NCBI GenBank assembly: GCA_937890735.1
Contig: CALACZ010000016.1
Coordinates: forward strand, 1-13,802
DNA: 13,802 nt
Direction of reading: 5' to 3'
Source of the DNA: an uncultured Bacillota bacterium
GTDB lineage: Bacteria; Bacillota; Clostridia; Oscillospirales; Oscillospiraceae
Position numbers and translations under genes: made by a program. Below, piece after piece: positions 1-7,703 of the stretch. The notes under the pieces are model-generated. The model was not told the origin of the DNA. It was given only the letters and a program-made list of their open reading frames with translations, and did not search any database. Every line of letters begins with the position of its first letter. Position 1 is the stretch's first letter.

Positions 1-1524
1 TATGACTACCTGCCCGAGCCCGCCGCGCCGTGGTATCGCGCGGCGCTGCCGTATGTGCTGGCGGGGCTGGCGCTGCTGTTCGTGTGGATGCTGGTGCAGA
101 GCCGCGCAAACGGCGGTCCTGCCGCCATGTCGCAGTTCACGCGAGCCGACGCGCGCCTCGGTCCTGACAAGCGCGACCCCGTCACGTTTGACGATGTTGC
201 CGGGGCGGACGAGGAAAAGGCGGAGCTTCAGCAGATCGTAGACTTTTTGCGCGACCCCAAGCGTTTTGCCGCCATGGGCGCGCGCGTACCGCGCGGCGTA
301 CTGCTCGTCGGTCCTCCGGGCACGGGCAAAACGCTGCTGGCGCGCGCCGTTGCGGGTGAGGCGGACGTGTCGTTCTTCTCCATCTCGGGCTCGGATTTTG
401 TGGAGCTGTATGTCGGCGTGGGCGCAAGCCGCGTGCGCGACCTGTTCCAGCAGGCAAAAAAGCTCGCGCCGTCGATCGTGTTCATTGACGAGATCGACGC
501 CGTCGGTCGTCAGCGCGGCGCGGGTCTCGGCGGCGGACACGACGAGCGCGAACAGACGCTCAACCAGCTTCTCGTGGAAATGGACGGCTTCGGCAAAAAC
601 GAGGGCGTGATCGTCATGGCGGCGACGAACCGCAAGGACATCCTTGACCCCGCGCTGCTGCGCCCGGGTCGTTTTGACCGTCAGATCTACATCGGCGCGC
701 CCGACTGGCGCGGACGTGAGGAGATCCTGCGCGTACACGCCAAGGATAAGCCCATCGCCGACGACGTTGATTTTGAAGCGCTCGCCAAAACAACGGCGGG
801 CTTTACCGGCGCGGATCTTGCCAATCTCGTGAACGAAGCGGCGCTGCTCGCCGTAGAGCGGGAGCATCCCGCCGTCACGCGCGCAGACCTGGAACAGTCG
901 ATGATCAAGGTCATCGCCGGGCCGGAAAAGCGCAGCCGCATCGTCTCCCCCAACGAGCGCAGGCTCACCGCCTATCACGAGGCGGGGCACGCCGTTGCGA
1001 TGTATCACCTGCCCACGCAGGACCCCGTGCACCAAATCACCATCGTCCCGCGCGGCGGCGCGGGCGGCATGACCATCAGCCTGCCGCAGGACGACCGCAG
1101 CTACGCCTCGCGGGGCGAGCTTTTTGACGAGATCGCCGCGCTGCTGGGCGGGCGCGTCGCCGAGCAGCTTATGCTGGACGACATTTCCACCGGCGCGTCC
1201 AACGACCTGCGCCGCGCCACGGCGCTTGCGCGCGAAATGATCACGAAATACGGCATGAGCGAACGCATCGGGCCTGTGTCCTACGCCGAGGAGGGCGAGA
1301 TCTTCGTCGGGCGGAGCATGGAAAAGACCAAGCCGTATTCCGAGCGCATCGCGGGCGATATTGACGCCGAGGTGCACGAGCTGCTCCAGAAGGCATATGA
1401 CACCTGCGAGCAGCTGCTGCACGAGCATACGCCGCAGCTCACGCAGGTTGCCGAGTTCCTGCTGGAAAATGAAACGATGGACCGCGCGCAGTTTGAAGCG
1501 ATGATGCGCGGCGAAGCGGTCTGA
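1..1524 (+). CDS. ftsH: ATP-dependent zinc metalloprotease FtsH (5' end outside window)
   Basis: FtsH is a membrane-anchored hexameric AAA+ protease that degrades misfolded membrane proteins and some regulators. The reading frame is open from base 1, so the start lies upstream. The first visible residues hold the second membrane helix (about bases 46-99), so internal GTG/ATG codons there are not the true start. Then come the AAA+ Walker A GPPGTGKT (bases 310-333), Walker B IVFIDEID (475-498), the second region of homology ending in RPGRFDRQI, and the M41 protease motif HEAGH (976-990), with the third zinc ligand Asp in STGASND (about 1190-1206). About 507 residues are visible. FtsH is usually 600-650, so roughly the first 100-plus residues (first helix and extracytoplasmic domain) are missing. 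The C terminus is short and complete. The HD-domain gene follows after 31 bases without a terminator, suggesting co-transcription. All key residues are present. Confidence 0.97.
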   Translation, partial: YDYLPEPAAPWYRAALPYVLAGLALLFVWMLVQSRANGGPAAMSQFTRADARLGPDKRDPVTFDDVAGADEEKAELQQIVDFLRDPKRFAAMGARVPRGVLLVGPPGTGKTLLARAVAGEADVSFFSISGSDFVELYVGVGASRVRDLFQQAKKLAPSIVFIDEIDAVGRQRGAGLGGGHDEREQTLNQLLVEMDGFGKNEGVIVMAATNRKDILDPALLRPGRFDRQIYIGAPDWRGREEILRVHAKDKPIADDVDFEALAKTTAGFTGADLANLVNEAALLAVEREHPAVTRADLEQSMIKVIAGPEKRSRIVSPNERRLTAYHEAGHAVAMYHLPTQDPVHQITIVPRGGAGGMTISLPQDDRSYASRGELFDEIAALLGGRVAEQLMLDDISTGASNDLRRATALAREMITKYGMSERIGPVSYAEEGEIFVGRSMEKTKPYSERIAGDIDAEVHELLQKAYDTCEQLLHEHTPQLTQVAEFLLENETMDRAQFEAMMRGEAV

Positions 1525-1555
1525 CCCTTTTTTTGACCCAAAGGAGGCAATTTTT

Positions 1556-2152
1556 ATGCACGAAAGCAAGCTCACCCGTCCGCAGGCGCTCGACCTGCTG
1601 CGGCAGTATAACAAAGAGCCGTTCCACATCCAGCACGCGCTGACCGTGGAGGGCGTCATGCGCTGGTACGCAAACGAGCTGGGGCATTCCGACGAAGCCG
1701 ATTACTGGGCGACGGTCGGTCTGCTGCACGACATTGACTTTGAGCTCTACCCCGAGCAGCACTGCCAGAAAGCGCCGGAGCTGCTCGCCGCGGGCGGCGT
1801 GGGCGAGGATATGATCCATGCCATCTGCTCGCACGGCTACGGCATCTGCTGCGACGTCGAGCCGCAGGAGGAGATGGAAAAGGTCCTCTTCGCGGCGGAC
1901 GAGCTGACAGGGCTCATCTGGTCGGCAGCGCTGATGCGCCCGTCCAAGAGCGTGCAGGACATGGAGCTGAAGAGCCTCAAAAAGAAGTATAAAGACAAAA
2001 AATTCGCCGCCGGCTGCTCGCGCGACGTCATCCAGACCGGCGCAGAGCGCCTCGGCTGGGAACTGGACACGCTGTTAGAGCGCACCATCCTCGCCATGCG
2101 CAGCTGCGAGTCCTCCGTCGCCGCCGAGATGGCAGCCCTGGGGCTGGCATAA
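1556..2152 (+). CDS. HD-domain metal-dependent phosphohydrolase
   Basis: A 198-residue cytoplasmic protein of the HD superfamily, whose members use a His/Asp-bound metal centre to cleave phosphoester bonds. Visible signature residues are His27 (QHALTVE), the H58-D59 pair in LLHDID, His93 (CSHG) and Asp115 in AADELTGL. The spacing and the DELTGLI block match the stand-alone HD/HDIG hydrolases of Firmicutes, usually about 190-200 residues. The C-terminal part (LKKKYKDKKF, then a CSRDVIQTG helix) is also typical of that group. Substrate unknown; this group lacks the RelA/SpoT synthetase and the GYP motif of c-di-GMP phosphodiesterases. The start is set by AAAGGAGG about 8 bases upstream of the ATG. 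It lies 31 bases behind ftsH and probably shares its transcript. Confidence 0.9.
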   Translation: MHESKLTRPQALDLLRQYNKEPFHIQHALTVEGVMRWYANELGHSDEADYWATVGLLHDIDFELYPEQHCQKAPELLAAGGVGEDMIHAICSHGYGICCDVEPQEEMEKVLFAADELTGLIWSAALMRPSKSVQDMELKSLKKKYKDKKFAAGCSRDVIQTGAERLGWELDTLLERTILAMRSCESSVAAEMAALGLA

Positions 2153-2187
2153 GTCGGCTGTGTGCGAAAAAGCAAAATGACTGAACA

Positions 2188-2215
2188 GGGCGTCCCCGGA
2201 GCACCGGGAGCGCCC
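2188..2215 (+). terminator. Weak hairpin, possible terminator after the ftsH operon
   Basis: Inverted repeat just after the HD gene: arms 2188-2199 and 2204-2215 pair with one G-U and one mismatch around a 4-base loop AGCA. The stem is very GC-rich but only AATTT follows, so the T-tract is poor. It may be an inefficient terminator or a transcript-end stabiliser. Confidence 0.4.
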
Positions 2216-2241
2216 AATTTCCGTCATGCCGGGTTTACGCT

Positions 2242-2270
2242 TTGCCATCGGGCGCGGTTTGTGCGATACT
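2242..2270 (+). promoter_or_regulatory. Sigma-A-type promoter of the GNAT gene
   Basis: TTGCCA (2242-2247) and GATACT (2265-2270) are separated by 17 bases. Five of six and four of six bases match consensus. Predicted start of transcription is near 2277, about 33 bases before the ATG, which fits the single gene that follows. Confidence 0.55.
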
Positions 2271-2309
2271 GGGAGCAGGAACAGCAGTAGATTTTCAGAG
2301 GGTACGGAT

Positions 2310-2792
2310 ATGGACATCGGGCTTTTATCAGACCAATTCACCGTGCGGCGGCTGGACGCACAGGATGCGGACTTGATTTTTGAATTGAGCCGCAAAAACG
2401 AGCTTTTCTACAAATATCACCCGCCGTTTGTCACAAAAGAGAGCATTCTGGACGATCTGCGGGCGCTGCCGCCGGAAAAAGGGTACGAGGACAAATACTA
2501 CGTCGGATTTTTTGCGGGTGAGACGCTGGTGGCGCTCATGGACCTGATCTTGGCGTATCCCGCGCCGGAGACTGCGCTGATCGGTCTTTTCATGATGGAT
2601 GCCGGCTATCAGGGCAAGGGTATCGCCTCTGCGATCATCGGCGATGTCTGCCGGTGTCTCAAGCGGCTCGGCTTTCAAAAGGTCCGCCTCGGTGTGGACA
2701 AGGGCAATCCGCAGAGCTTCGCCTTCTGGTCCAAAAATCAATTTCAGGTCGTCGGCGAGGAAACATATATCCACATGGAGCGAATTTTATAA
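2310..2792 (+). CDS. GNAT-family N-acetyltransferase
   Basis: A 160-residue GNAT acetyltransferase, which moves an acetyl group from acetyl-CoA to an amine; the acceptor cannot be read from sequence. The acetyl-CoA-binding motif A is at residues 91-110, with the pyrophosphate loop GYQGKGIA. The motif B region (VDKGNPQSFAFWSKNQF) ends in the usual hydrophobic strand. The N terminus FTVRRLDAQDADLIFEL is the normal first strand and helix of the family. The frame is open further upstream to 2226, but I chose ATG 2310: it sits behind an AGAGGG site, downstream of a promoter at 2242-2270, and the translated upstream stretch does not resemble GNAT sequence. It is a single-gene unit converging on gltX, with a shared terminator 14 bases past its stop. 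Confidence 0.88.
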   Translation: MDIGLLSDQFTVRRLDAQDADLIFELSRKNELFYKYHPPFVTKESILDDLRALPPEKGYEDKYYVGFFAGETLVALMDLILAYPAPETALIGLFMMDAGYQGKGIASAIIGDVCRCLKRLGFQKVRLGVDKGNPQSFAFWSKNQFQVVGEETYIHMERIL

Positions 2793-2804
2793 ACTTCGGG
2801 CATG

Positions 2805-2834
2805 AAAAAGGCTTCCTCATTTGAGGAAGCCTTT
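2805..2834. terminator. Bidirectional rho-independent terminator between GNAT gene and gltX
   Basis: A perfect 12-bp stem (2807-2818 with 2823-2834) with a 4-base ATTT loop. On the minus strand it continues into a T5 run and lies 6 bases past the gltX stop, so it is a strong gltX terminator. On the plus strand the stem's own TTT and the T-containing sequence after it allow it to end the GNAT transcript too. Confidence 0.9.
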
Positions 2835-2840
2835 CGTGCT

Positions 2841-4334
2841 TTATTGTGCCTGTTCCAGCAGCGCGATGCCGCGCTCGATGCGGGCGAGGGATTCGTCCTT
2901 ACCGAGCAGCGCACACAGCTCCGTCGCGCCGCCGGGGGTGGACGCCTTGCCGGACACGGCAACACGCAGCGGCCAGAGGATGATGGAGTTTTTGACCTCC
3001 TTTTCCGCCGCCAGCGCGACGAGGCGCTCATACAGCCCCGCGTTGCTCCAATCCTCCTGCGCACGCAGAACGGGCAGGAGCGTCTTGAGCGTGTCAAGCG
3101 AGTTTTCCAGCGTCGTTTTCGACTTTTTGTGCACATACAGCGCCGTGTCGTACTCCGGCAGCCTGTCGAGGAAGTCCACGCGCTCGGCGAGGTCCGTCAG
3201 CACCTCGCAGCGGGACTGCACCAGCGCCGCGACCGCCTTGAGGTCGATGGCGGGATTCTGGACGGCAGCGCGCAGATACGGCTCTGCCTTCTCATAAAAC
3301 GCCTCGGGCGTGAGCTTCTTCATATACTCGGCGTTCATCCAGCGCAGCTTTTGAATGTCAAACACCGCCGGGCTCTTGGAAATGCCGGAAATATCAAACG
3401 CCTTCACCAGCTCCGGCAGGGTGAAGAACTCCTGCTCGGCAAGCTCGCCCTTCGGGCTCCAGCCCAGCAGCGCCACATAGTTGAGCACCGCCTCGGTCAG
3501 ATAGCCCTCGCGGATGAGATCCTCATAGCTCGGGTCGCCGTGACGCTTGGACATCTTATGCTGCGCGTCGCGCATGACGGGCGCGCAGTGCACATACGTC
3601 GGCACGTCCCAGCCGAACGCCTGATAGAGAAGATTATATTTCGGCGCAGACGAAAGATATTCGCTGCCGCGCACAACGTGCGTGATGCCCATCAGGTGGT
3701 CGTCCACGACGTTTGCGAAGTTATACGTCGGCAGCCCGTCGGACTTGAGCAGCACCTGATCCTCCAGCTCTTTATTCTCCACGGTAATATCGCCGAACGA
3801 CGCGTCGTGGAACGTGGTCGTGCCCTCGTGCGGGATCTTCTGGCGGATGACGAACGGTTCTGTTTCGGCGCGCTTTTTTGCCACATCCAGCGGCAGGTCG
3901 CGGCAGGCGCAGACGTGCTTTTTGATGTCCTTGCCATCGCTCTCCTCTGCGTCCTCATCCTCCGACTTCTGGCAGAAGCAGTAGTACGCACCGCCCTTTT
4001 CGCACAGAAGCTCCGCGTATTTGCCGAACAGGTCGCGCCGCTCGGACTGGATATACGGACCGACCGGTCCGCCGACGTCAGGACCTTCGTCGTGGTCAAG
4101 CCCGCACTCCGCCATCGTCTTGTAGATCACGTCCACCGCGCCCTCGACCAGACGTCCCTGATCGGTATCCTCGATGCGCAGGATGAACGTACCGCCGTGG
4201 CTGCGGGCGATGAGCCAGGTATACAGCGCCGTGCGGAGGTTTCCGACGTGCATATAGCCCGTGGGGCTGGGGGCGAAGCGGGTGCGCACCTTGCCGTGCG
4301 GGATACGCGCTTCCATCTGCTCAAAAAAATCCAT
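2841..4334 (-). CDS. gltX: Glutamate--tRNA ligase
   Basis: A 497-residue class I aminoacyl-tRNA synthetase that charges tRNA(Glu). The HIGH-type motif is HVGN (residues 29-32) in RFAPSPTGYMHVGNLRTAL. The KMSKR loop is at 260-264, and the GSEYLSSAPKYNLLYQAFGW block is characteristic of bacterial GluRS rather than GlnRS. A CFC pair (119/121) and a CAC pair (142/144) sit in the acceptor-binding insertion, where many GluRS bind zinc; the stretch between them is unusually acidic. Length is normal. The frame is open to 4499, but the start is ATG 4334: a perfect AAAGGAGG lies 7 bases upstream, a promoter just beyond it, and the upstream extension runs back through that promoter. Divergent from trpS. 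Whether it also charges tRNA(Gln) cannot be told from this window. Confidence 0.96.
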   Translation of the reverse strand: MDFFEQMEARIPHGKVRTRFAPSPTGYMHVGNLRTALYTWLIARSHGGTFILRIEDTDQGRLVEGAVDVIYKTMAECGLDHDEGPDVGGPVGPYIQSERRDLFGKYAELLCEKGGAYYCFCQKSEDEDAEESDGKDIKKHVCACRDLPLDVAKKRAETEPFVIRQKIPHEGTTTFHDASFGDITVENKELEDQVLLKSDGLPTYNFANVVDDHLMGITHVVRGSEYLSSAPKYNLLYQAFGWDVPTYVHCAPVMRDAQHKMSKRHGDPSYEDLIREGYLTEAVLNYVALLGWSPKGELAEQEFFTLPELVKAFDISGISKSPAVFDIQKLRWMNAEYMKKLTPEAFYEKAEPYLRAAVQNPAIDLKAVAALVQSRCEVLTDLAERVDFLDRLPEYDTALYVHKKSKTTLENSLDTLKTLLPVLRAQEDWSNAGLYERLVALAAEKEVKNSIILWPLRVAVSGKASTPGGATELCALLGKDESLARIERGIALLEQAQ

Positions 4335-4359
4335 GGATATTCCTCCTTTGTCTGCCCCT

Positions 4360-4388
4360 ATCATATATTTTCTTTTGCCCCGCGTCAA
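4360..4388 (-). promoter_or_regulatory. Sigma-A promoter of gltX
   Basis: On the minus strand, TTGACG (4388-4383) and TATGAT (4365-4360) are 17 bases apart, both five of six to consensus. Transcription should start near 4353, leaving a leader of about 19 bases with the AAAGGAGG site. The leader is too short for a T-box. Confidence 0.85.
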
Positions 4389-4395
4389 TGCTTTG

Positions 4396-4424
4396 TTGCG
4401 AAATCTGCGTATCTGTGGTAGAAT
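4396..4424 (+). promoter_or_regulatory. Extended -10 sigma-A promoter of the trpS operon
   Basis: TTGCGA (4396-4401), a 17-base spacer, then TAGAAT (4419-4424) preceded by TGG, an extended -10. The start of transcription is expected near 4431, leaving a leader of about 37 bases. Its -35 lies 7 bases from the gltX -35, so the two promoters are back to back. Confidence 0.8.
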
Positions 4425-4467
4425 ATTTGTACTTATGTGAAAAATACGATAGACAGAGGGTTTTACC

Positions 4468-5460
4468 ATGGAGAATAAAAAAAGAATTTTTTCCGGCATT
4501 CAGCCCAGCGGCGATCTGACGCTCGGCTCGTATATGGGCGCGATCAAAAACTGGGTGGGCTTGCAGGATGAATATGACTGCCTGTACTGCATCGTGGATA
4601 TGCACGCCATCACCGTGCGGCAGGTCCCGGCGGACCTGCGCCGCCGCAGCCTCGAGCAGCTCGCGCAGTACATCGCCTGCGGGCTTGACCCGGAAAAGAA
4701 TATCATGTTCATCCAGAGCCACGTTCCGGCGCACGCGGAGCTGAGCTGGGTGCTGGGCTGCTACACGCAGTTCGGCGAGCTGTCGCGCATGACGCAGTTT
4801 AAGATGAAGTCGCAGCAGCACGCCGATAATATCACGGCGGGTCTGTTCACCTACCCGGTGCTCATGGCGGCGGATATTCTGGTGTATCAGGCGGATCTTG
4901 TGCCCGTGGGCGAGGATCAGAAGCAGCACGTTGAGCTCTGCCGCGACATCGCCGCGCGCTTTAACAATTCCTTCCCCGACACGTTCACCCTGCCCGAGCC
5001 GTTCATCCCCAAAATGGGCGCGCGCATCATGAGCCTCGGCAACCCCGAAAACAAGATGTCCAAGTCCGACCCCGACGGCTGTGTGTACCTCATGGATAAG
5101 CCCGAGGATATTATGCGCAAATTCAAGCGCGCCGTCACCGACTGCGAGACCGCCGTCCGCTACGACCGCGAAAATAAGCCCGGCATCTCGAACCTGCTCA
5201 CCATCTACTGCGCCGCCACCGGCAAGACGCTGGACGAGGCGCAGGCGGAGTTTGCCGATCAGGGCTACGGCGTGTTTAAGCCCGCCGTGGGCGAGGCGGT
5301 CGTGGAGCTTGTCCGCCCCATCCGGGAGGAGACCACCCGCCTGCTCACCGACAAAGCATATCTCGAGAGCATCTACAAGACCGGCGCGGAGCGCGCGTCG
5401 TATCTTGCCAACAAAACACTGCGCAAGGTCTACAAAAAGATCGGTTTCGTCGCCCGCTGA
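4468..5460 (+). CDS. trpS: Tryptophan--tRNA ligase
   Basis: A 330-residue class I synthetase that charges tRNA(Trp); bacterial TrpRS is usually 325-340 residues. The N-terminal signature IQPSGDLTLGSYMGA (11-25) is the HIGH-equivalent of TrpRS, with Ser in place of the more common Asn in TxGN. The KMSKS loop is exact at 196-200 (bases 5053-5067). The LVPVGEDQKQHVELCRDIA block, which helps bind tryptophan and tRNA, is intact. The start ATG follows AGAGGG, and the upstream promoter leaves only a short leader. The next gene begins 10 bases after the stop; its binding site overlaps the trpS stop (TGAGGAGGG), which points to translational coupling. Confidence 0.96.
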   Translation: MENKKRIFSGIQPSGDLTLGSYMGAIKNWVGLQDEYDCLYCIVDMHAITVRQVPADLRRRSLEQLAQYIACGLDPEKNIMFIQSHVPAHAELSWVLGCYTQFGELSRMTQFKMKSQQHADNITAGLFTYPVLMAADILVYQADLVPVGEDQKQHVELCRDIAARFNNSFPDTFTLPEPFIPKMGARIMSLGNPENKMSKSDPDGCVYLMDKPEDIMRKFKRAVTDCETAVRYDRENKPGISNLLTIYCAATGKTLDEAQAEFADQGYGVFKPAVGEAVVELVRPIREETTRLLTDKAYLESIYKTGAERASYLANKTLRKVYKKIGFVAR

Positions 5461-5470
5461 GGAGGGTTTT

Positions 5471-6628
5471 ATGACTACCAGACTGGCTCTGCAAATGCTC
5501 GCCGCCATGGCGGCGGCCGTTGCGATCTCGTTTTTATCCACCCCGCTCGTCAAAACGCTCGCCTACAAGGTCGGCGCGATCGACGTACCGAGGGACAACC
5601 GCCGGATGCACAAGGTGCCCATCCCGCGTCTGGGCGGACTCGCCATTTTTCTGGCGTTCCTGCTCTCGGCGCTCATCTTTGCCGACATTGACCGCCAGCT
5701 TCAGGGCATTCTGCTCGGCGCGGTCATCATCGTGGTGCTCGGCGCGCTGGACGATGTGCTGGCGCTCAAGGCGCTGCCGAAGCTCATCGTGCAGATCATT
5801 GCGGCGGGCGTTGCCGTGTATCACGGCTGCGTCATCCAGTTCATCTCGAACCCGAACGTGTTCAGTAACGCAACGTATGTAAACCTCGGCTGGCTGTCCG
5901 TGCCCATCACGATCATCTGGATCGTCGCTATCACAAACGCCGTCAACTTCATCGACGGGCTGGACGGGCTGGCGGTGGGCGTATCGTCCATCTCGGCGGC
6001 GGCGCTTATCGTCATCGCGCTCATGGTGGCGGAGGTCAATATCGCCATCATCCTCTGCGCGCTCTTTGGCGCGTGCCTCGGCTTTATCCCGTACAACATG
6101 AACCCGGCGAAGATTTTCATGGGCGACTCCGGCTCAACGTTTTTGGGCTACATTCTGGCGACGCTGTCCATCACGGGTCTTTTTAAAATGTACGCCATCA
6201 TCTCCTTTGCCGTGCCGTTCCTCATTCTGGGGCTGCCAATCTTTGACATCTGCTTTGCCTTCCTGCGCCGCATCGCGCACGGGCAGAGCCCCATGCAGGC
6301 AGACCGCGGGCACGTCCATCACCGGCTGATCGACATGGGCTTCACGCAGAAGCAGGCGGTCGCCATCGCGTATATGCTCACGGCGATCCTCGGTCTTGCA
6401 GCGGTGGTACTGACAAGCTCCGGCGAACTCAAGGCGCTGATTCTCATCGGTGCGGTATTCGTGGTCGGCGCGATCGGAATGCGCCTGATCTTCTCGTCGC
6501 ACGAGCCGGAAAAGACGGACGCCGAAGCGTCCGCCGAAAAAGCCGCTCCTGCGCAGACTCCCGCTGAGCCGGAGACGCAGGACGCGCAGCCGGAGACTTC
6601 GACAGAAACCGAGCCGCCGCAGGCGTAA
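5471..6628 (+). CDS. tagO: Undecaprenyl-phosphate glycosyl-1-phosphate transferase, WecA/TagO/MraY family
   Basis: A 385-residue polytopic membrane enzyme expected to transfer a GlcNAc-1-phosphate-type sugar onto undecaprenyl phosphate, the first step of teichoic-acid-like or other secondary wall polymers. Family residues seen: RRMHKVPIPRLGG (44-56), the metal-binding Asp pair in GALDDVLAL (91-99), NAVNFIDGLDGLAVG (156-170), KIFMGDSGSTFLG (214-226), and the HVHH motif (281-284) that marks WecA/TagO-like members rather than MraY. About ten hydrophobic segments fill residues 1-342. The last 43 residues form a Glu/Pro/Ala/Thr-rich tail, unusual for the family. The start is ATG 5471 behind GGAGGG; the frame is open earlier but runs through trpS. 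The exact sugar is inferred from the family. Confidence 0.9.
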   Translation: MTTRLALQMLAAMAAAVAISFLSTPLVKTLAYKVGAIDVPRDNRRMHKVPIPRLGGLAIFLAFLLSALIFADIDRQLQGILLGAVIIVVLGALDDVLALKALPKLIVQIIAAGVAVYHGCVIQFISNPNVFSNATYVNLGWLSVPITIIWIVAITNAVNFIDGLDGLAVGVSSISAAALIVIALMVAEVNIAIILCALFGACLGFIPYNMNPAKIFMGDSGSTFLGYILATLSITGLFKMYAIISFAVPFLILGLPIFDICFAFLRRIAHGQSPMQADRGHVHHRLIDMGFTQKQAVAIAYMLTAILGLAAVVLTSSGELKALILIGAVFVVGAIGMRLIFSSHEPEKTDAEASAEKAAPAQTPAEPETQDAQPETSTETEPPQA

Positions 6629-6648
6629 AATGGGAAAGGAGGTCCGCC

Positions 6649-7422
6649 ATGAAATCGCGTTCTCTCAAGCCGGCGGTCCTCGTGCTTGCCGCCGTGCTCA
6701 TTCTGGCGCTGCTGGCTGCCATCGTCATCACGCAGACCGCCCGCTCCCGCGCGGAGCAGGCGATCACGCTGCCCGGCGCGTCCTACGCCCCGGAGGAACA
6801 GCCGCAGACGTCCACCGGCGAGAGCCTTGCCGAGATCACCCCGCAGAATGTGCAGGCGGTGCTGGCGCAGACGCTCATCCGCCCCACGTTTTATCATCAA
6901 ATTCTGACCGCCGCGCTGCAAGCGGACGGGTTTACGCGCACGCAGCAGATCGAGCTGTGGCGGCAGGACGCCCTTTTGCAGGCAGACATCACGCAGGACG
7001 ATTCCGTGCGCCATCTGCTGACCGACGGGCAGACGCTCTACGTCTGGTACGACGATGAAACTACGCCGTCGGTCATCCAGCTTGACGGTTCTGCCAGCGG
7101 CGACGAGCTGCTGGGCGTGCCGACCTACGAAGCACTGACGGAGCTGCCCCGCACAGCGATCACCGGCGCGGAGGTCGTCAGCCTGACAGAGCCGGATGAG
7201 CCGTCGTGCCTGTTCGTCTCGTGCGTGCAGAACGGCGTCCGGCAGGAATACTGGGTCAGCCTGACGAGCGGTCTTTTATGCAAACAGATCACCTACAGCG
7301 GCGAAGAGCCGATGTACACGCTTGAGCAGACGCTCTCGGAGCGGCTGACCGCCGGTGACGAAGCGGCGCAGGCGCTCTTTGCCCTGCCCGACGGCACGCA
7401 GCCGTTTTCTACAGCAGAATAA
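6649..7422 (+). CDS. Membrane-anchored extracytoplasmic protein of unknown function
   Basis: A 257-residue protein I do not recognise. It begins with a basic stretch and one hydrophobic helix (about residues 8-28), with no lipobox Cys, so it is probably a signal-anchor protein with the rest outside the membrane. The exported part (about 40-257) is acidic, with alternating strands in its second half (TLYVWYDD, REYWVSLTSGLLCKQITY-like pattern). That pattern loosely suggests a LolA/MucB-like beta fold, but I cannot establish it. Two Cys residues in the middle (near SCLFVSC) could form a disulfide. The start follows AAAGGAGG. It lies 20 bases after the tagO-like gene and is likely the third gene of the trpS operon, so an envelope role is possible. 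Its 3' end overlaps the convergent gene at 7409-7699 by 14 bases. Confidence 0.8.
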   Translation: MKSRSLKPAVLVLAAVLILALLAAIVITQTARSRAEQAITLPGASYAPEEQPQTSTGESLAEITPQNVQAVLAQTLIRPTFYHQILTAALQADGFTRTQQIELWRQDALLQADITQDDSVRHLLTDGQTLYVWYDDETTPSVIQLDGSASGDELLGVPTYEALTELPRTAITGAEVVSLTEPDEPSCLFVSCVQNGVRQEYWVSLTSGLLCKQITYSGEEPMYTLEQTLSERLTAGDEAAQALFALPDGTQPFSTAE

Positions 7423-7699
7423 ACGCCGCCAGCGTCAGCAGGACCGGCAGCGGATCGTCCGCATCGCTGTCCACGAGCAGCAGCAGCAAAATGGCGATCA
7501 CGAGCAGGTCGCCCGTGTCCGCCCCGTGCGGCAGAATGCGGCTCAAAAAGCCGCCGCCCGCATTGCAGGGCGGCGCTGCCGGGAGCGGCGGCGCACAGGA
7601 TGGCTCTGGCTGTACCGGCTGCGCCGGTTTTTCCTGCGGCGGCTGCACGTCCATGCGCAGATAACTGCCGTCCGGCTGCGGAATGTAGCGGTTATACAC
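7409..7699 (-). CDS. Small Pro-rich protein with C-terminal hydrophobic hairpin, unknown function
   Basis: A 96-residue protein if started at GTG 7699. The GTG is preceded by GAGGTGA four bases upstream, which matches the 16S rRNA tail, and the protein then begins MYNRYIPQPDGSY. The ATG at 7714 has a poorer site and would overlap the upstream gene. The layout is a short polar N terminus, a Pro/Gln-rich linker (about 18-45) with two Cys, and a C-terminal region (about 61-96) of two very hydrophobic stretches around an acidic turn, VDSDADDP. I associate small proteins of this look (TGDLL, Leu run, acidic turn, Leu run) with clostridial genomes, from memory only. It is the last of three small minus-strand genes; the previous stop lies inside its ribosome binding site, so translation is probably coupled. 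Confidence 0.72.
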   Translation of the reverse strand: MYNRYIPQPDGSYLRMDVQPPQEKPAQPVQPEPSCAPPLPAAPPCNAGGGFLSRILPHGADTGDLLVIAILLLLLVDSDADDPLPVLLTLAAFILL

Positions 7700-7703
7700 A
7701 AAA

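Noticed and set aside
2226..2309. Extension of the GNAT protein to an upstream start at 2226
   Set aside because: The extension covers the predicted promoter and has no binding site, and the extra residues do not resemble the family.
2802..4421. A 539-codon open frame on the plus strand across gltX
   Set aside because: It is antisense to a full-length gltX with all motifs. The translation is rich in Arg, His, Leu and Val with no domain, as expected of the complement of a GC-rich coding frame.
4335..4467. T-box or other riboswitch between gltX and trpS
   Set aside because: The spacer is fully used by two promoters and two short leaders; no stem-loop or T-box core sequence is visible.
4321..5553. 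A 410-codon minus-strand open frame across trpS
   Set aside because: It is antisense to trpS, has no binding site or domain, and runs across both the gltX start and the tagO start.
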